Below are positions 24,282 through 32,783 of a DNA stretch of 64,000 bases, one piece after another. Location: positions 1 to 64,000 of the forward strand of contig NZ_JACZFQ010000045.1 in assembly GCF_014904755.1 (NCBI RefSeq), written 5' to 3'. This stretch comes from Neoluteolibacter marinus. Its GTDB lineage: Bacteria > Verrucomicrobiota > Verrucomicrobiia > Verrucomicrobiales > Akkermansiaceae. The notes below the pieces were generated by a model. The model searched no databases and had not been told where the DNA came from. It was given only the letters and a program-made list of their open reading frames with translations. Made by a program: the position numbers and the translations under genes. Within the stretch, counting starts at the first letter, position 1, and every line of letters starts with the position of its first letter.

Positions 24282-25369
24282 CCGGTCCGGAATTCTGGGC
24301 CAGCGACGATCCGGTGCTGATGGGCGCGGGCTTTCCCGCCCCGGCCGGGATCCCAGGGCTCATCTACTTCCGGACTTCGGGAAGCACCGGCGTGCCGAAA
24401 TGGATCGGTCTCAGCCGCCGGGCCCTGTTGTTTTCGGCCATGGCGGTCAACCGGCACCTCGGGGTCGATGCCGCCAGCCGCTGGGCGCTGGCCCTTCCGG
24501 TCGATCATGTCGGCGGCTTCGGGGTTTTGGCGAGGGTCCGGCAAGCGGGCTGCGGTTTCGCGCACTTCGACCGGAAGTGGGACGTGGTGCTCTTTTCCCG
24601 TTGGCTTGCGGACGAACAACCGAGCCATCTTTCGCTGGTGCCGACCCAAGTCCACGACCTGGTCGCCGCGGGCCTGCGGGCGCCGGCTTCGTTGCGGGCG
24701 ATCGTGGTGGGCGGCGGGGTGCTCGCGGAGTCGACGGGCCGGGCCGCCCGGGAGCTGGGCTGGCCGGTGCTGGCGAGCTACGGGATGACCGAAGCCGGTT
24801 CACAGGTCGCCACCCAGGGGCTCGACTGCCTGGGGCGGCCCTACACCCCGCAGCCGATCGGCGTGTTGCCGGGTTGGGAAGTGAGGATTGAGGCGGACGG
24901 CAGGATCGCCATTCGTGGCGAGGCCCTGTATTCTGGAATCCTCACGGCGGGTTGGAGCTACGAGGAACGTCGTGGCGAGTGGCATTTCACCTCGGATGCC
25001 GGAAGCCTCGGCGACCACGGACTGACGGTTGCGGGGAGAATCGACACCTTGGTCAAGATCCTCGGCGAGTTGGTGGATCCGGTGTCCGTCGAGGCGCGGT
25101 TGCTGGAGCATGCAGCGGGACGCATCGATCCGGGGCAGCTCGTGGTGGTGGCGGTGGATGACAAACGTGCGGGGAAGCGGCTCGTTCTCGTCCACGAGGA
25201 ATCCGTCCCTTCCGGGCAGCTGACGCAGGTTCTCGAGGCCTACAACGTGTCGTGCCAGGGCTTCCTGCGCATTGGATCTGTCATGGAAGTAGCAGCGATC
25301 CCGAAGAGCCCGCTGGGGAAAATCCGGCGCCAGGATCTCACCCGGATGATCCGGGGACGACAGAATTGA
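24263..25369 (+). CDS. menE: MenE, o-succinylbenzoate-CoA ligase
   Basis: An adenylate-forming enzyme activating o-succinylbenzoate to its CoA ester. P-loop-like YFRTSGSTGVPK and LASYGMTEAGSQ (A5 motif) are clear. At 368 residues it is short compared with typical MenE (about 450-490), mainly because the N-terminal region before the P-loop is only some 30 residues; shortened MenE proteins are known in other lineages. ATG 24263 overlaps the menC end. Confidence 0.88.
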   Translation: METRALTGPEFWASDDPVLMGAGFPAPAGIPGLIYFRTSGSTGVPKWIGLSRRALLFSAMAVNRHLGVDAASRWALALPVDHVGGFGVLARVRQAGCGFAHFDRKWDVVLFSRWLADEQPSHLSLVPTQVHDLVAAGLRAPASLRAIVVGGGVLAESTGRAARELGWPVLASYGMTEAGSQVATQGLDCLGRPYTPQPIGVLPGWEVRIEADGRIAIRGEALYSGILTAGWSYEERRGEWHFTSDAGSLGDHGLTVAGRIDTLVKILGELVDPVSVEARLLEHAAGRIDPGQLVVVAVDDKRAGKRLVLVHEESVPSGQLTQVLEAYNVSCQGFLRIGSVMEVAAIPKSPLGKIRRQDLTRMIRGRQN

Positions 25370-25404
25370 GAGTTGCCTTTCGCGGCGCGGTGGTAATAGT
25401 TCAG

Positions 25405-25428
25405 AAGTCTTGATTAAAAGACTTTTCC
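25405..25428 (+). terminator. Possible weak terminator after menE
   Basis: AAGTCTT (25405-25411) pairs with AAGACTT (25418-25424), followed by TTCC. The stem is short and AT-rich, so it is only a candidate. The rest of the 154-bp gap before the PIN-PhoH gene holds GC-rich inverted stretches but no recognised element. Confidence 0.35.
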
Positions 25429-25523
25429 ATTTGCCGCCGCGTGGCGGTTTGCCAGGGCCCGGTGGCGGACCGGTGCCCGGTCCCACTTGATCCGCCGGTT
25501 TCCCAAACACCAACCACCCCACC

Positions 25524-27062
25524 ATGATCCACCGTGCCGAGGACGTCCAAGCCCGACTTTTCGAGGAAACTCAACACGGGGGCGGGGTCAGTCGGAAGGC
25601 CAATGGACCGGGGAAACGGAGCAACCCTGCCGAGTTCGGATTGAAATCGCCTTCGCAGGTCGCGAAGAACTTCGTGCTGGATACCAACGTGCTGCTCCAC
25701 GACCCGGCTTGCCTTGGGCGCTTCACCGACAATCACATCTGCATCCCGGTCGACGTGCTCGCCGAGCTGGACCGCTTCAAGACCGAGCAGACGGAACGCG
25801 GCGCCAACGCGCGCAAGGTCCACCGCAAGTTGACGGAGGTTTTTTCAAGTTCGAGGAACGTGACCAGCGGGGTTTCGACCGATGGCGGCGGCACGCTGCG
25901 GCTGGTGATCTACGATCCGATGCTGTGCCCGAAGAACTCCGAGATGCTGTCGCGCTTCCACCGGATCTTTCCCGACAAGGAACGGGTCGACCACCGGATC
26001 CTCGCCTGCACCCTGTTGCTGATGGCCCACAACCAGGCGCCCGTGGTGCTGGTGACCAAGGACATCAACATGCAGCTCAAGGCCCGTTCCGTCGGCATCG
26101 ACTGCCAGGACTACCTCAATGACAAGGTCGACGCCCGCGAGGTGTCGAGCTACGATGTCCGTCGTATCGAGGTGGACGGATCGGAGATGCAGCGCTTCGC
26201 CAGTGCGGGTGAACTCACCATCGAGGAAGACCGGCGGCCGGACATCGTCCAGAACCAGTACGTCCTGCTCGAGGCCGGCGAGAAGCAGACCATGCCGGCG
26301 CGGATGACGGTGGAAGGCAAGCTGGTCCGCCTGCAGATCCCGGAAGCGCTGAAGATCCAGGACGGCACCGCCTTGAAGCCGATGAACCTCGGGCAGCGCT
26401 GCCTGATCGACGCGCTGCTCAACCCGGACATCTCGCTGGTCACCTGCTATGGCCAGGCCGGGACCGGCAAGACCCTGGTGGCGGTCGCCGCCGGTCTCCA
26501 CGAGATGTTCAACCGCCGCTACACCGGTCTCACCGTCAGCCGCCCGGTGGTGGCGATGGGTGACCAGCTGGGCTTCCTGCCCGGGACGCTGGACGAAAAG
26601 ATGCGGCCCTGGCTGCAGCCGATCCACGATGCGCTCGACCTGCTGATGCGGCCGGTCGGCCCGCTCGGCCCGCGCCGCAAGCAGGTGAAGAAAGACGGCG
26701 CGGCGGACAACGGTCCCGCCGTCAAGAAACCGTGGGAGATCCTCATGGACCAGGGGGTGATCGAGGTGGAGGCCCTGTGCTATATCCGCGGGCGCTCGAT
26801 TCCGAACCGCTTCTTCGTGCTCGACGAAGCGCAGCAGCTCACCCCGCAGGAGGCGAAGACCGTGGTGACCCGGATGTCGCGGGGGTCCAAACTGGTGCTG
26901 GTGGGGGACCCCGCCCAGATCGACAATCCCTACGTCGACAGCCGCAGCAACGGCTTGGTTTACACCCGCAACCGCCTGAAGGGCCTGCCGTTCGTCGCCC
27001 ACGTCTCGTTGAGCCGTGGCGAGCGCTCGGAACTGGCGGACGCCGGTGCAAAACTGATGTGA
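25524..27062 (+). CDS. PIN domain-PhoH family ATPase (YlaK-like)
   Basis: A 512-residue fusion. The N-terminal PIN nuclease domain starts at KNFVLDTNVLLHDP (about residues 50-60), with further acidic residues to about 190. The C-terminal PhoH ATPase has Walker A GQAGTGKT (about 311-318), VSRPVVAMGDQLGFLPG and Walker B FFVLDEAQQLTP, then LVLVGDPAQID. Such PhoH2-type proteins unwind and cleave RNA in vitro. An insert near residues 370-400 (PLGPRRKQVKKDG) is lineage-variable. It is a single gene; no antitoxin-like partner is seen upstream. Confidence 0.9.
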   Translation: MIHRAEDVQARLFEETQHGGGVSRKANGPGKRSNPAEFGLKSPSQVAKNFVLDTNVLLHDPACLGRFTDNHICIPVDVLAELDRFKTEQTERGANARKVHRKLTEVFSSSRNVTSGVSTDGGGTLRLVIYDPMLCPKNSEMLSRFHRIFPDKERVDHRILACTLLLMAHNQAPVVLVTKDINMQLKARSVGIDCQDYLNDKVDAREVSSYDVRRIEVDGSEMQRFASAGELTIEEDRRPDIVQNQYVLLEAGEKQTMPARMTVEGKLVRLQIPEALKIQDGTALKPMNLGQRCLIDALLNPDISLVTCYGQAGTGKTLVAVAAGLHEMFNRRYTGLTVSRPVVAMGDQLGFLPGTLDEKMRPWLQPIHDALDLLMRPVGPLGPRRKQVKKDGAADNGPAVKKPWEILMDQGVIEVEALCYIRGRSIPNRFFVLDEAQQLTPQEAKTVVTRMSRGSKLVLVGDPAQIDNPYVDSRSNGLVYTRNRLKGLPFVAHVSLSRGERSELADAGAKLM

Positions 27063-27135
27063 TGCCGGAGATAAGGGGCGGGGAGTTACCCCGCCCCCGT
27101 TGACAGTCCCGTCCCTCCGTCGTTTACTCGCGCCG

Positions 27136-27717
27136 ATGTTTTCCCGGGTCCGAGCTTGCCTGCTGCTTCTGTTACCGCTGGTGCTGGCGGGTTGCGGCTA
27201 CATGCAGCCGGAGGATGACTGGCGCGCGGCGCTTGCCTCGCAGACCGGCAAACTGGGATATCGCAACTGGATCGTCGTCGCCGAGGCCTCGTTTCCCGCC
27301 CACAGCCGCCCGGGTGTGCGCCAGATGACTTCCAGCGAGGAGATTCCCGCGGTGGTCGACGAGGTGCTGAAAACCCTCGAGCTGACCGAGCACGTGACCC
27401 CGCGGGTTTACGTTGCGCGGGAGTTGAGGGCGGTCGAGAACGACTACGCCCCGGGCATCGACGAGTTCCGGCGGCAATTGCAGGCGTCGATGCACGCCCA
27501 TGAGACCACCGAGCTCGAGCAGCAGTCCTTGCTGACCTTGATCGAGGACGCGACGAGAAGCTTCAACGTGCTGGTGATCCGCACGACCACCGCCTTGCCG
27601 TACACCAGCGTTTTCATGGAGCTGCAGCCGGGCTACTGGAACTCCGACTCGGAAGCCCGCCTGCGCGAGCAACTTGACCGCCAGCGGATGGAAAAGCTGG
27701 CCCGGCCGATCCCCTGA
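27136..27717 (+). CDS. Lipoprotein with RbsD/FucU-like domain
   Basis: A 193-residue protein with a lipobox LPLVLAGC (Cys17). The segment GYRNWIVVAEASFPAHSRPGV, then PAVVDEVLKTL and the C-terminal TTTALPYTSVFMELQPGYW, parallels the RbsD/FucU fold of ribose pyranase/fucose mutarotase (xGHxDxIVIADAxFP, later RPYxNxIL). Those enzymes are normally cytoplasmic, so a lipid-anchored version is unusual. The start at 27136 gives the lipobox. The fold call is inference from pattern; activity is unknown. Gene order with the RNase III-like gene (18-bp gap) suggests co-transcription. Confidence 0.6.
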   Translation: MFSRVRACLLLLLPLVLAGCGYMQPEDDWRAALASQTGKLGYRNWIVVAEASFPAHSRPGVRQMTSSEEIPAVVDEVLKTLELTEHVTPRVYVARELRAVENDYAPGIDEFRRQLQASMHAHETTELEQQSLLTLIEDATRSFNVLVIRTTTALPYTSVFMELQPGYWNSDSEARLREQLDRQRMEKLARPIP

Positions 27718-27735
27718 ACCCAGTCTCGCGGCGAG

Positions 27736-28020
27736 ATGAACAAGACCGAGGAAATCCGCATCGAGCGGGAGTTCGCGTGGATCGGCGATGCCGTGCTGGC
27801 CCTTTTCGCCCGATCCTGGGTGCTGAAAGAGCGGGGATCGATGGACGGTGCTTGGTTTACCCGGTTGACCTCGAACGACTTCCTGAGCGCCTTCGGGGCA
27901 CCGACCTCGGTCGAGGCGAAAATCGGACGCATCTACCGCGAACAGGGTCTCGACGCCGCGTTCGCCTGGATCGACGCGGAGTTCATCCCGCTTTTCCGCA
28001 AGCAGATGGCGAAGCGCTAG
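27736..28020 (+). CDS. Small RNase III-domain-like protein
   Basis: A 94-residue protein whose EFAWIGDAVLALFARSWVL matches the RNase III signature helix as in Mini-III (LAYIGDAVxEL). SAFGAPTSVEAKIGRIYREQGLDAAFAWI resembles the second half of the fold. The motif acidic residues Glu and Asp are present. There is no dsRNA-binding domain. Mini-III matures 23S rRNA in some bacteria, but this assignment is tentative. Confidence 0.6.
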   Translation: MNKTEEIRIEREFAWIGDAVLALFARSWVLKERGSMDGAWFTRLTSNDFLSAFGAPTSVEAKIGRIYREQGLDAAFAWIDAEFIPLFRKQMAKR

Positions 28021-28027
28021 GCGCCAC

Positions 28028-28696
28028 TTACAGCGGGGGACGGCCTTTCATCAGGCGTCCGGCGGTCCACAGGGCGACGAAGGCGATCACCGCCGAGAAG
28101 CCGGCCAGCAGCCAGACCCGCGAGTCATCGCCGGCCTGGAAGCCCCGGTAGATGGCCAGCGGCAGGGTTTCGGTGACGCCGGGAATGAGACCGGCGACCA
28201 TTACGGTGGCCCCGAATTCCCCCAGCGCGCGGGCGAAGCCGAGCACCAGCCCGGCGGCGATGCCGCGGCGGGCAACCGGCAAGCTGACCCGGGTGAAGAC
28301 CTGCCAGGGGGTCTTGCCCAAGGTCGCCGCGGCTTCCTCGAGGTGTCGCGGCACTTCCTCGAAGGCGGTGCGGACGCTTCGCAGGAGCAGCGGGAACGCC
28401 ATCACCGCCAGCGCCAGAACCACGGCTTTCCAGGTGAAGATGACCTCGATGCCGATGGACTCCAGCCACCCGCCGATCGGGCCTTTGCGGCCGAACAACT
28501 TCAGCAACACCAGCCCGGTGACCACGGGCGGGACGACCAGCGGCAGCATCACCAGGGTCTCGACCAGCGACTTGCCGGGCCAGTCCTTGCGCGCGAGCCA
28601 CCAGCCGCAAGCCAGCCCGAACGGCAAGGCAGCCAGCACCGCCAGGACGGAAACCCCGAGCGTGAAAAGGATCAGGTGGACGTCCGCGGGATTCAT
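28028..28696 (-). CDS. modB: ModB, molybdate ABC transporter permease
   Basis: A 222-residue permease with about five transmembrane helices and the EAA-type cytoplasmic loop EEAAATLGKTPWQVFTRVSLP, followed by LGFARALGEFGATVMVAG, the ModB hallmark. Its ATG overlaps the modA stop (28693-28696), so translation is coupled. No modC ATPase gene follows; the next gene leftward is on the other strand. Confidence 0.92.
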   Translation of the reverse strand: MNPADVHLILFTLGVSVLAVLAALPFGLACGWWLARKDWPGKSLVETLVMLPLVVPPVVTGLVLLKLFGRKGPIGGWLESIGIEVIFTWKAVVLALAVMAFPLLLRSVRTAFEEVPRHLEEAAATLGKTPWQVFTRVSLPVARRGIAAGLVLGFARALGEFGATVMVAGLIPGVTETLPLAIYRGFQAGDDSRVWLLAGFSAVIAFVALWTAGRLMKGRPPL

Positions 28697-29433
28697 GGCG
28701 CCGCCAGTCCGAAGCCGTGTGCTTTGAAGATGTCCGCCACCGCCGGCGATCGGAGGAAGGCGATGAACCGGGCCGCTTCGCCGGGGTCGCCGGTGGTAGC
28801 ACAGCAGGCGACGGGATAGACGATTTGGGGGGATTCGTCGGCAGGCACGGTCCAGACGATGCGTGATTTTGTCGAAACGGCGGCATCGGTCCGGTAGACG
28901 ATCGCGGCATCGACGTTGGCCGACTCGACCACCGCCAGCGCGGCGCGGACGTTTTCAGCGCCGATGCATTTCGGCTTCAAGGTTTCCCAGAGTTCCTTCG
29001 TCTCGAGCCATTTCCTGGCGTAGATCCCGGCGGGAACCGCCATGGGATCGCCGATGGCAATCCGGCCCAAGTTGGCCAGGTCCGCGGCGCTGCGGATGCT
29101 CGCGGTGGAGTCGGTGGGAACGACCACGACCAGGGCATTGGTCAGGAGCGGAGCCACGTCGCGAACCAGTCCGGCCTTCGCCAGGCGGGACATCGTCGCG
29201 TTGTCCGCGGAGATGAAGACATCGAGGGGCGCTCCGTTCTCGATCTGACGCGCCAGCACGTTCGACCCGCCGATCACGGGGGTGACCCGGGTGCGATTCG
29301 CCTTCTGATAGGTTGTGGCGATTTCAGCGATGGACTCCGCCAGGCTGGCCGCGGCGGCGACGCGGAGCTCCGCGGCGGATGCGTTCGCCAGCAGGACGCC
29401 CGCGACCCATGCCCTGATGCAACCCGCTTTCAT
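28693..29433 (-). CDS. modA: ModA, periplasmic molybdate-binding protein
   Basis: A 246-residue substrate-binding protein with a signal peptide (CIRAWVAGVLLANASA). Typical ModA segments: VAAAASLAESIAEIA, IGGSNVLARQIENGAPLDVFISA, RIAIGDPMAVPAGIYARKWLE, NVDAAIVYRTDA. It delivers molybdate or tungstate to ModB. It is the first gene of the modAB pair and divergent from the PDH E1 gene. Confidence 0.93.
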   Translation of the reverse strand: MKAGCIRAWVAGVLLANASAAELRVAAAASLAESIAEIATTYQKANRTRVTPVIGGSNVLARQIENGAPLDVFISADNATMSRLAKAGLVRDVAPLLTNALVVVVPTDSTASIRSAADLANLGRIAIGDPMAVPAGIYARKWLETKELWETLKPKCIGAENVRAALAVVESANVDAAIVYRTDAAVSTKSRIVWTVPADESPQIVYPVACCATTGDPGEAARFIAFLRSPAVADIFKAHGFGLAAP

Positions 29434-29520
29434 CGGCGGGGATCATGCCCGATGGCGAGGAAAGGGGAAGTTGAACCGCCGGCATTGACCGGCGGTCGCC
29501 GGATTTCGTCTGCTGCAAGG

Positions 29521-30582
29521 GTGACGGAGACCATCGACTTCAGCGAGCACCCGATAAACCGGGCCTGGGATGCCGCGGGCAAGATCGAGCTTTTCCGGCT
29601 GATGGTGCGGATCCGGCGTTTTGAGCAGAAAGCGTTGTGGAGCTATAGTTCCGGGAGAATGGGCGGATGGTTGATTCTCGGGGTCGGGCAGGAGTCCGTC
29701 GCCACTGCGGTTCGTTCATTGCTTGGGCCGCTGGATCACAGCATCAGCGGCCCGCGGGGGATTGCCCACGCCCTCGCGGCGGGCATGGAAATGGGGCCGT
29801 GCATGGCCGAGCATTTCGGTAGGGTGAATGGCTGCTCGAAGGGCAAGGGCGGGGCGTTTTCCTACTTCGATCCCGGCCGGCATCACTGGGGCTGCCACGG
29901 CGTCGCCGCGGCGCAGACCCCGTTGGCCGCCGGATTGGCGTTTGCCCTGAAGCAGCGGGAGATTCCGGGTGCGGTGGTGTGCTTTCTCGGCGACGGCGCG
30001 GTGAACCAAGGGGTTTTTCACGAATCGCTCAATCTTGCCGGGCTCTTCGATTTGCCCGTGGTGTATTTGATTGAGAACAATGGCTACGCGATGGGGACTT
30101 CGGTGGCCCGTTCGTCCCGCTTCAAGGATTGCCTCGCCCGGCGGGCGGAGACTTACGGGATCGACTGGGACCGCTGTGGGGACCGGGACATCTACCAGCT
30201 GCGGGTGAGGGTCTGGACGGCGCTGGAGCGGGCGCGACGTGAGCGGCGTCCAACGGTGTTGGAAGTGGAGACGTACCGCTACTACGGCTTCTCCGTTTCC
30301 GATGCCAACCACAAGAGATACCGCAGCGCTGAAGAGATCGAAGTGAGGAAAGCCCGTGATCCCCTGGCTCACTGGCGGGCGCATTTGACGGCGACCGGGC
30401 TGATCGACGAAACGTCCGCCGATTGGATCGACGCGGAGGCGAAGGCCGAGGCTGCCGCTGCCCTGGAATTCGCAGAGGCCGGGATCGCGCCCGCTGTTTC
30501 GGATATCCTTCGCGACGTGTACTGGGAGGTCGATCACGACACGCCGGCATCCCGGTTCGGCCGTTACTTCTTCGACGACTGA
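29521..30582 (+). CDS. Pyruvate (branched 2-oxoacid) dehydrogenase E1 alpha subunit
   Basis: A 353-residue ThDP-dependent E1 alpha subunit. IELFRLMVRIRRFEQKALW begins the domain; the ThDP/Mg motif GDGAVNQGVFHESLNLA continues to LIENNGYAMGT, and HHWGCHGVAAAQTPLAAGLA is the substrate-channel part. GTG 29521 is preferred because it leaves room for a promoter; an in-frame ATG at 29452 would start only 18 bp from divergent modA. No E1 beta, E2 or E3 gene is adjacent, so its partners must be elsewhere or it serves another 2-oxoacid complex (AcoA-like). Confidence 0.88.
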   Translation: MTETIDFSEHPINRAWDAAGKIELFRLMVRIRRFEQKALWSYSSGRMGGWLILGVGQESVATAVRSLLGPLDHSISGPRGIAHALAAGMEMGPCMAEHFGRVNGCSKGKGGAFSYFDPGRHHWGCHGVAAAQTPLAAGLAFALKQREIPGAVVCFLGDGAVNQGVFHESLNLAGLFDLPVVYLIENNGYAMGTSVARSSRFKDCLARRAETYGIDWDRCGDRDIYQLRVRVWTALERARRERRPTVLEVETYRYYGFSVSDANHKRYRSAEEIEVRKARDPLAHWRAHLTATGLIDETSADWIDAEAKAEAAAALEFAEAGIAPAVSDILRDVYWEVDHDTPASRFGRYFFDD

Positions 30583-30738
30583 GGGATCCAAAAGTCTGGC
30601 ATGGGGAGGGAGCGCCGAGGCAGGCATCTCCTTGGCCACCTTCGGGGGGATTCGGGGCTGCTCCTCGATCCGTTGCTGTGTGCGGGCATTAGGAACTCGA
30701 TTCGGCAGTGCAGGTGGGGAAGGATGGTTTTCCGAAGC

Positions 30739-31365
30739 ATGAAGATCCTGGTCCTGCTCACGATGTTCTCGCTGGGGGCGGTTACCCTGGCCGAGGGGAG
30801 CGTCATCAGGTCCCAGATCACCACCGAACTTTCGAATGTCGGGCTGATGCTCAGGGCGTATCAAGTCGAGAAGGAGCGCTTCCCGTCGTCCTGGGAGGAG
30901 TTCGACGAGTATGCGCCAGGATTCAGGGAGAAGATGAAAGCAAGTGACCTGACGAGGCGCTTTGTCCTCCTCGAGAAACCGGTGGATCTGCCCCGCCGTT
31001 ACAAGGCCCCGCAAATCCTGGTGATTTCCCGGGAGCCATTCCGGAGGAAGAAGTTCGGCCCGACGCTGCCATGGGTTGGCCGGACCTGGTCGTTGGATGA
31101 ACCCGCCTACACCGCGATCGTGTTGGAAGACGGTGGTACCTTCATCCGGCGGCTGCCGGAAGAGGTGGTTCGTGCGGCATTTCAAGATGCCAAGATCGAC
31201 ATGCCCGTCCCGAGTGGCTTGGGGCTGTATCCCCACGAACGGGAGCATCGGAAGCGGCAGGTGGTCTTTCGGATCGTGGGACTCGTGATGTTGGGGGGAA
31301 TCCTGGTTCGTTTCTGGCGCGCTTGGCGTGGTCGATCCAACAAGACGCCCGATCCCGTCTCGTGA
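30739..31365 (+). CDS. Hypothetical membrane protein with pseudopilin-like N-terminal region
   Basis: A 208-residue protein from ATG 30739 (ATG 30724 is an alternative). It has an N-terminal signal or TM helix (ILVLLTMFSLGAVTLAEG), then ELSNVGLMLRAYQVEKERFPSSWEEF, which follows the pattern seen in pseudopilin-like proteins (NxxQxGLxLxxFExxYGxFP). A C-terminal TM helix (VVFRIVGLVMLGGILVRFW) ends in a basic tail, suggesting both ends are anchored. No family is recognised. The A/T share is higher than in the neighbours. The 150 bp before it hold only an in-frame extension without clear coding character. Confidence 0.6.
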   Translation: MKILVLLTMFSLGAVTLAEGSVIRSQITTELSNVGLMLRAYQVEKERFPSSWEEFDEYAPGFREKMKASDLTRRFVLLEKPVDLPRRYKAPQILVISREPFRRKKFGPTLPWVGRTWSLDEPAYTAIVLEDGGTFIRRLPEEVVRAAFQDAKIDMPVPSGLGLYPHEREHRKRQVVFRIVGLVMLGGILVRFWRAWRGRSNKTPDPVS

Positions 31366-31391
31366 AACCGCGGCCCGTGATCAATAGGGAC

Positions 31392-31425
31392 AAAAAAACG
31401 GCCGGGACTTTCATCCCGGCCGTTT
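31392..31425 (-). terminator. Bidirectional Rho-independent terminator
   Basis: A 12-bp stem (AAACGGCCGGGA at 31396-31407 with 31414-31425) and a 6-nt loop, with an A-run on its left and TTTT completing the right arm. It lies between the convergent hypothetical gene and trxA and can terminate both. Confidence 0.85.
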
Positions 31426-31445
31426 TGAGAAGTTTGTGCGGCGGA

Positions 31446-31766
31446 TCAGGCCAAGGCCAGCAGCTTCTGCTTGAGCATGTCCTTGGTGACATTGGCGCCG
31501 ACGATCTGGTCCTTCACCTCGCCGTCCTTGAAGAACAGCAGCAGCGGAATGCTCCGCACGCCGTATTTCACGGCCAGCTCGCGGGCTTCATCGACGTTGA
31601 CCTTGCCGACTTTCGCCTGGCCTTCGATTTCGCCGGAAAGCTGGTCGATCACCGGACCGATCATCTTGCAGGGGCCGCACCATTCCGCCCAGAAGTCCAC
31701 CAGGACCGGCTTGTCGGACTCGATGACTTCGGATTGGAAATTGCTTTCGTTGAATTGCTCAGCCAT
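31446..31766 (-). CDS. trxA: Thioredoxin
   Basis: A 106-residue classical thioredoxin with active site WCGPCK (Cys30, Cys33), FWAEW before it and the cis-Pro segment RSIPLLLFF. It is a cytoplasmic disulfide reductant. An independent terminator lies 20 bp downstream; upstream genes on the same strand end about 100 bp away with their own hairpin. Confidence 0.96.
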   Translation of the reverse strand: MAEQFNESNFQSEVIESDKPVLVDFWAEWCGPCKMIGPVIDQLSGEIEGQAKVGKVNVDEARELAVKYGVRSIPLLLFFKDGEVKDQIVGANVTKDMLKQKLLALA

Positions 31767-31800
31767 GCGCGGAACTTGCCGACGGGTCCGGAAAAGTCAA

Positions 31801-31831
31801 GGACCGCCCTGCCGTGATGGCGGGGCGGTCC
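31801..31831 (-). terminator. Hairpin, possible terminator of the 27-aa ORF transcript
   Basis: GGACCGCCCTGCC (31801-31813) pairs with GGCGGGGCGGTCC (31819-31831), with one G-T pair. On the minus strand the stem runs into TTGACTTTTCC, a poor T-tract, so termination is plausible but not certain. Confidence 0.5.
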
Positions 31832-31866
31832 CTGGAGAACGAAAAACGCGTGAATGGCGCTCCGCT

Positions 31867-31950
31867 TCAGCCGAGTGGCGTGGTGTTGGTCATGAAGGCG
31901 ATGGCCAAAACCGCGGCGGCGAGAAGGAAGGTGATGATGGGATAAATCAT
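31867..31950 (-). CDS. Candidate 27-residue membrane peptide
   Basis: ATG at 31950 opens a 27-codon frame, MIYPIITFLLAAAVLAIAF then MTNTTPLG, stop at 31867. It is a single hydrophobic helix with a polar tail, like known small membrane proteins. It begins 19 bp after the stop of the preceding same-strand gene and ends before a hairpin, so it sits as the last gene of that transcript. The Shine-Dalgarno is weak, so this is a candidate only. Confidence 0.4.
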   Translation of the reverse strand: MIYPIITFLLAAAVLAIAFMTNTTPLG

Positions 31951-31969
31951 GGTGCGATGAAGTTCGGAA

Positions 31970-32614
31970 TTAGAACAGGTCGCCGATCGTGCCCCAGACG
32001 TTGACCGTCATGAACTGGATGACCAGCACGGCGGCGGCGCCGAGGAAGCCGAGGATCGACAGGACGTTGGCGGCCATCGAGCCGCTTTCTTCTTCCTCGT
32101 CGTCGGCGGTGTGAATGGTGGCGGCTTGGGAGAGCGACGGGCCGGAGGTTCCGATCGGCTGGGTCGGCGGCTGCAACTGCACGGTGGCCTTGGGCAGCGA
32201 GACGGTCGGTCCTGCGGCCGGAGCACCGCCGAGCGGAGCGGTCTTGAGCGCGACACCGGGAGCGCCGGCGCCGGTCGGGGTGTTGAGCTTGATGGTCGGC
32301 GCCGGAGCGGGAGCGCTCGGGGCACCGGCGGGACGGAGAGCGATGGTCGGCGCCGGAGCCGGGGCCTTCGGGGCGCCGACGGAAGGAGCGGGAGCGCTGG
32401 GCGCGGGCGGGGCGGTGGGGGCGAGGGTCGGCTTGGGAACCGAAGGCGCGCCAGGTGCCGCCGGAGGGGCGTCGGAGGCCTTGAGGGTCACCCGCACGGT
32501 TTCCTTCTTCAGCGGGATGGTCGAGGTCTGCTTGGAAGCAGGCATCGACGAGGTGGGCCGGGGTGCGGGGACCGACGAGGTCGGCCGGGGCGCTGGGGTT
32601 TCGTTTTCGCTCAT
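31970..32614 (-). CDS. Pro/Ala-rich single-pass membrane protein
   Basis: A 214-residue low-complexity protein. The N-terminal part repeats PRPTSSVP/PRPTSSMP. The middle repeats APAPTIALRP and APAPTIKLNT and related PT(I/V)xL units. An acidic patch (DDEEEES) precedes one C-terminal TM helix (AANVLSILGFLGAAAVLVIQF). This is a tail-anchored layout with a long disordered cytoplasmic region and no signal peptide. The repeated Thr-containing units could be phosphorylation or binding sites, but nothing shows this. The family is not recognised. Confidence 0.65.
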   Translation of the reverse strand: MSENETPAPRPTSSVPAPRPTSSMPASKQTSTIPLKKETVRVTLKASDAPPAAPGAPSVPKPTLAPTAPPAPSAPAPSVGAPKAPAPAPTIALRPAGAPSAPAPAPTIKLNTPTGAGAPGVALKTAPLGGAPAAGPTVSLPKATVQLQPPTQPIGTSGPSLSQAATIHTADDEEEESGSMAANVLSILGFLGAAAVLVIQFMTVNVWGTIGDLF

Positions 32615-32783
32615 ACGCTGCGGTTTTTAATTGCTAGGTTGAGGAAAAGAACCAGCCGGCTCCGGACCTGTCAAACCTCCATCTCAGGTCCGCGGCGGGC
32701 GGACGATGATTTCCCGCCGATTTTTGACGAAACCGCCAGAATCCGCCGCGGCACTTGACCCCGGGGATTTCGGGAATTGACTC

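Noticed and set aside
25524-27062. PIN-PhoH gene considered as part of a toxin-antitoxin operon
   Set aside because: No small antitoxin-like gene precedes it; it is a fused YlaK-type protein with a 154-bp upstream gap.
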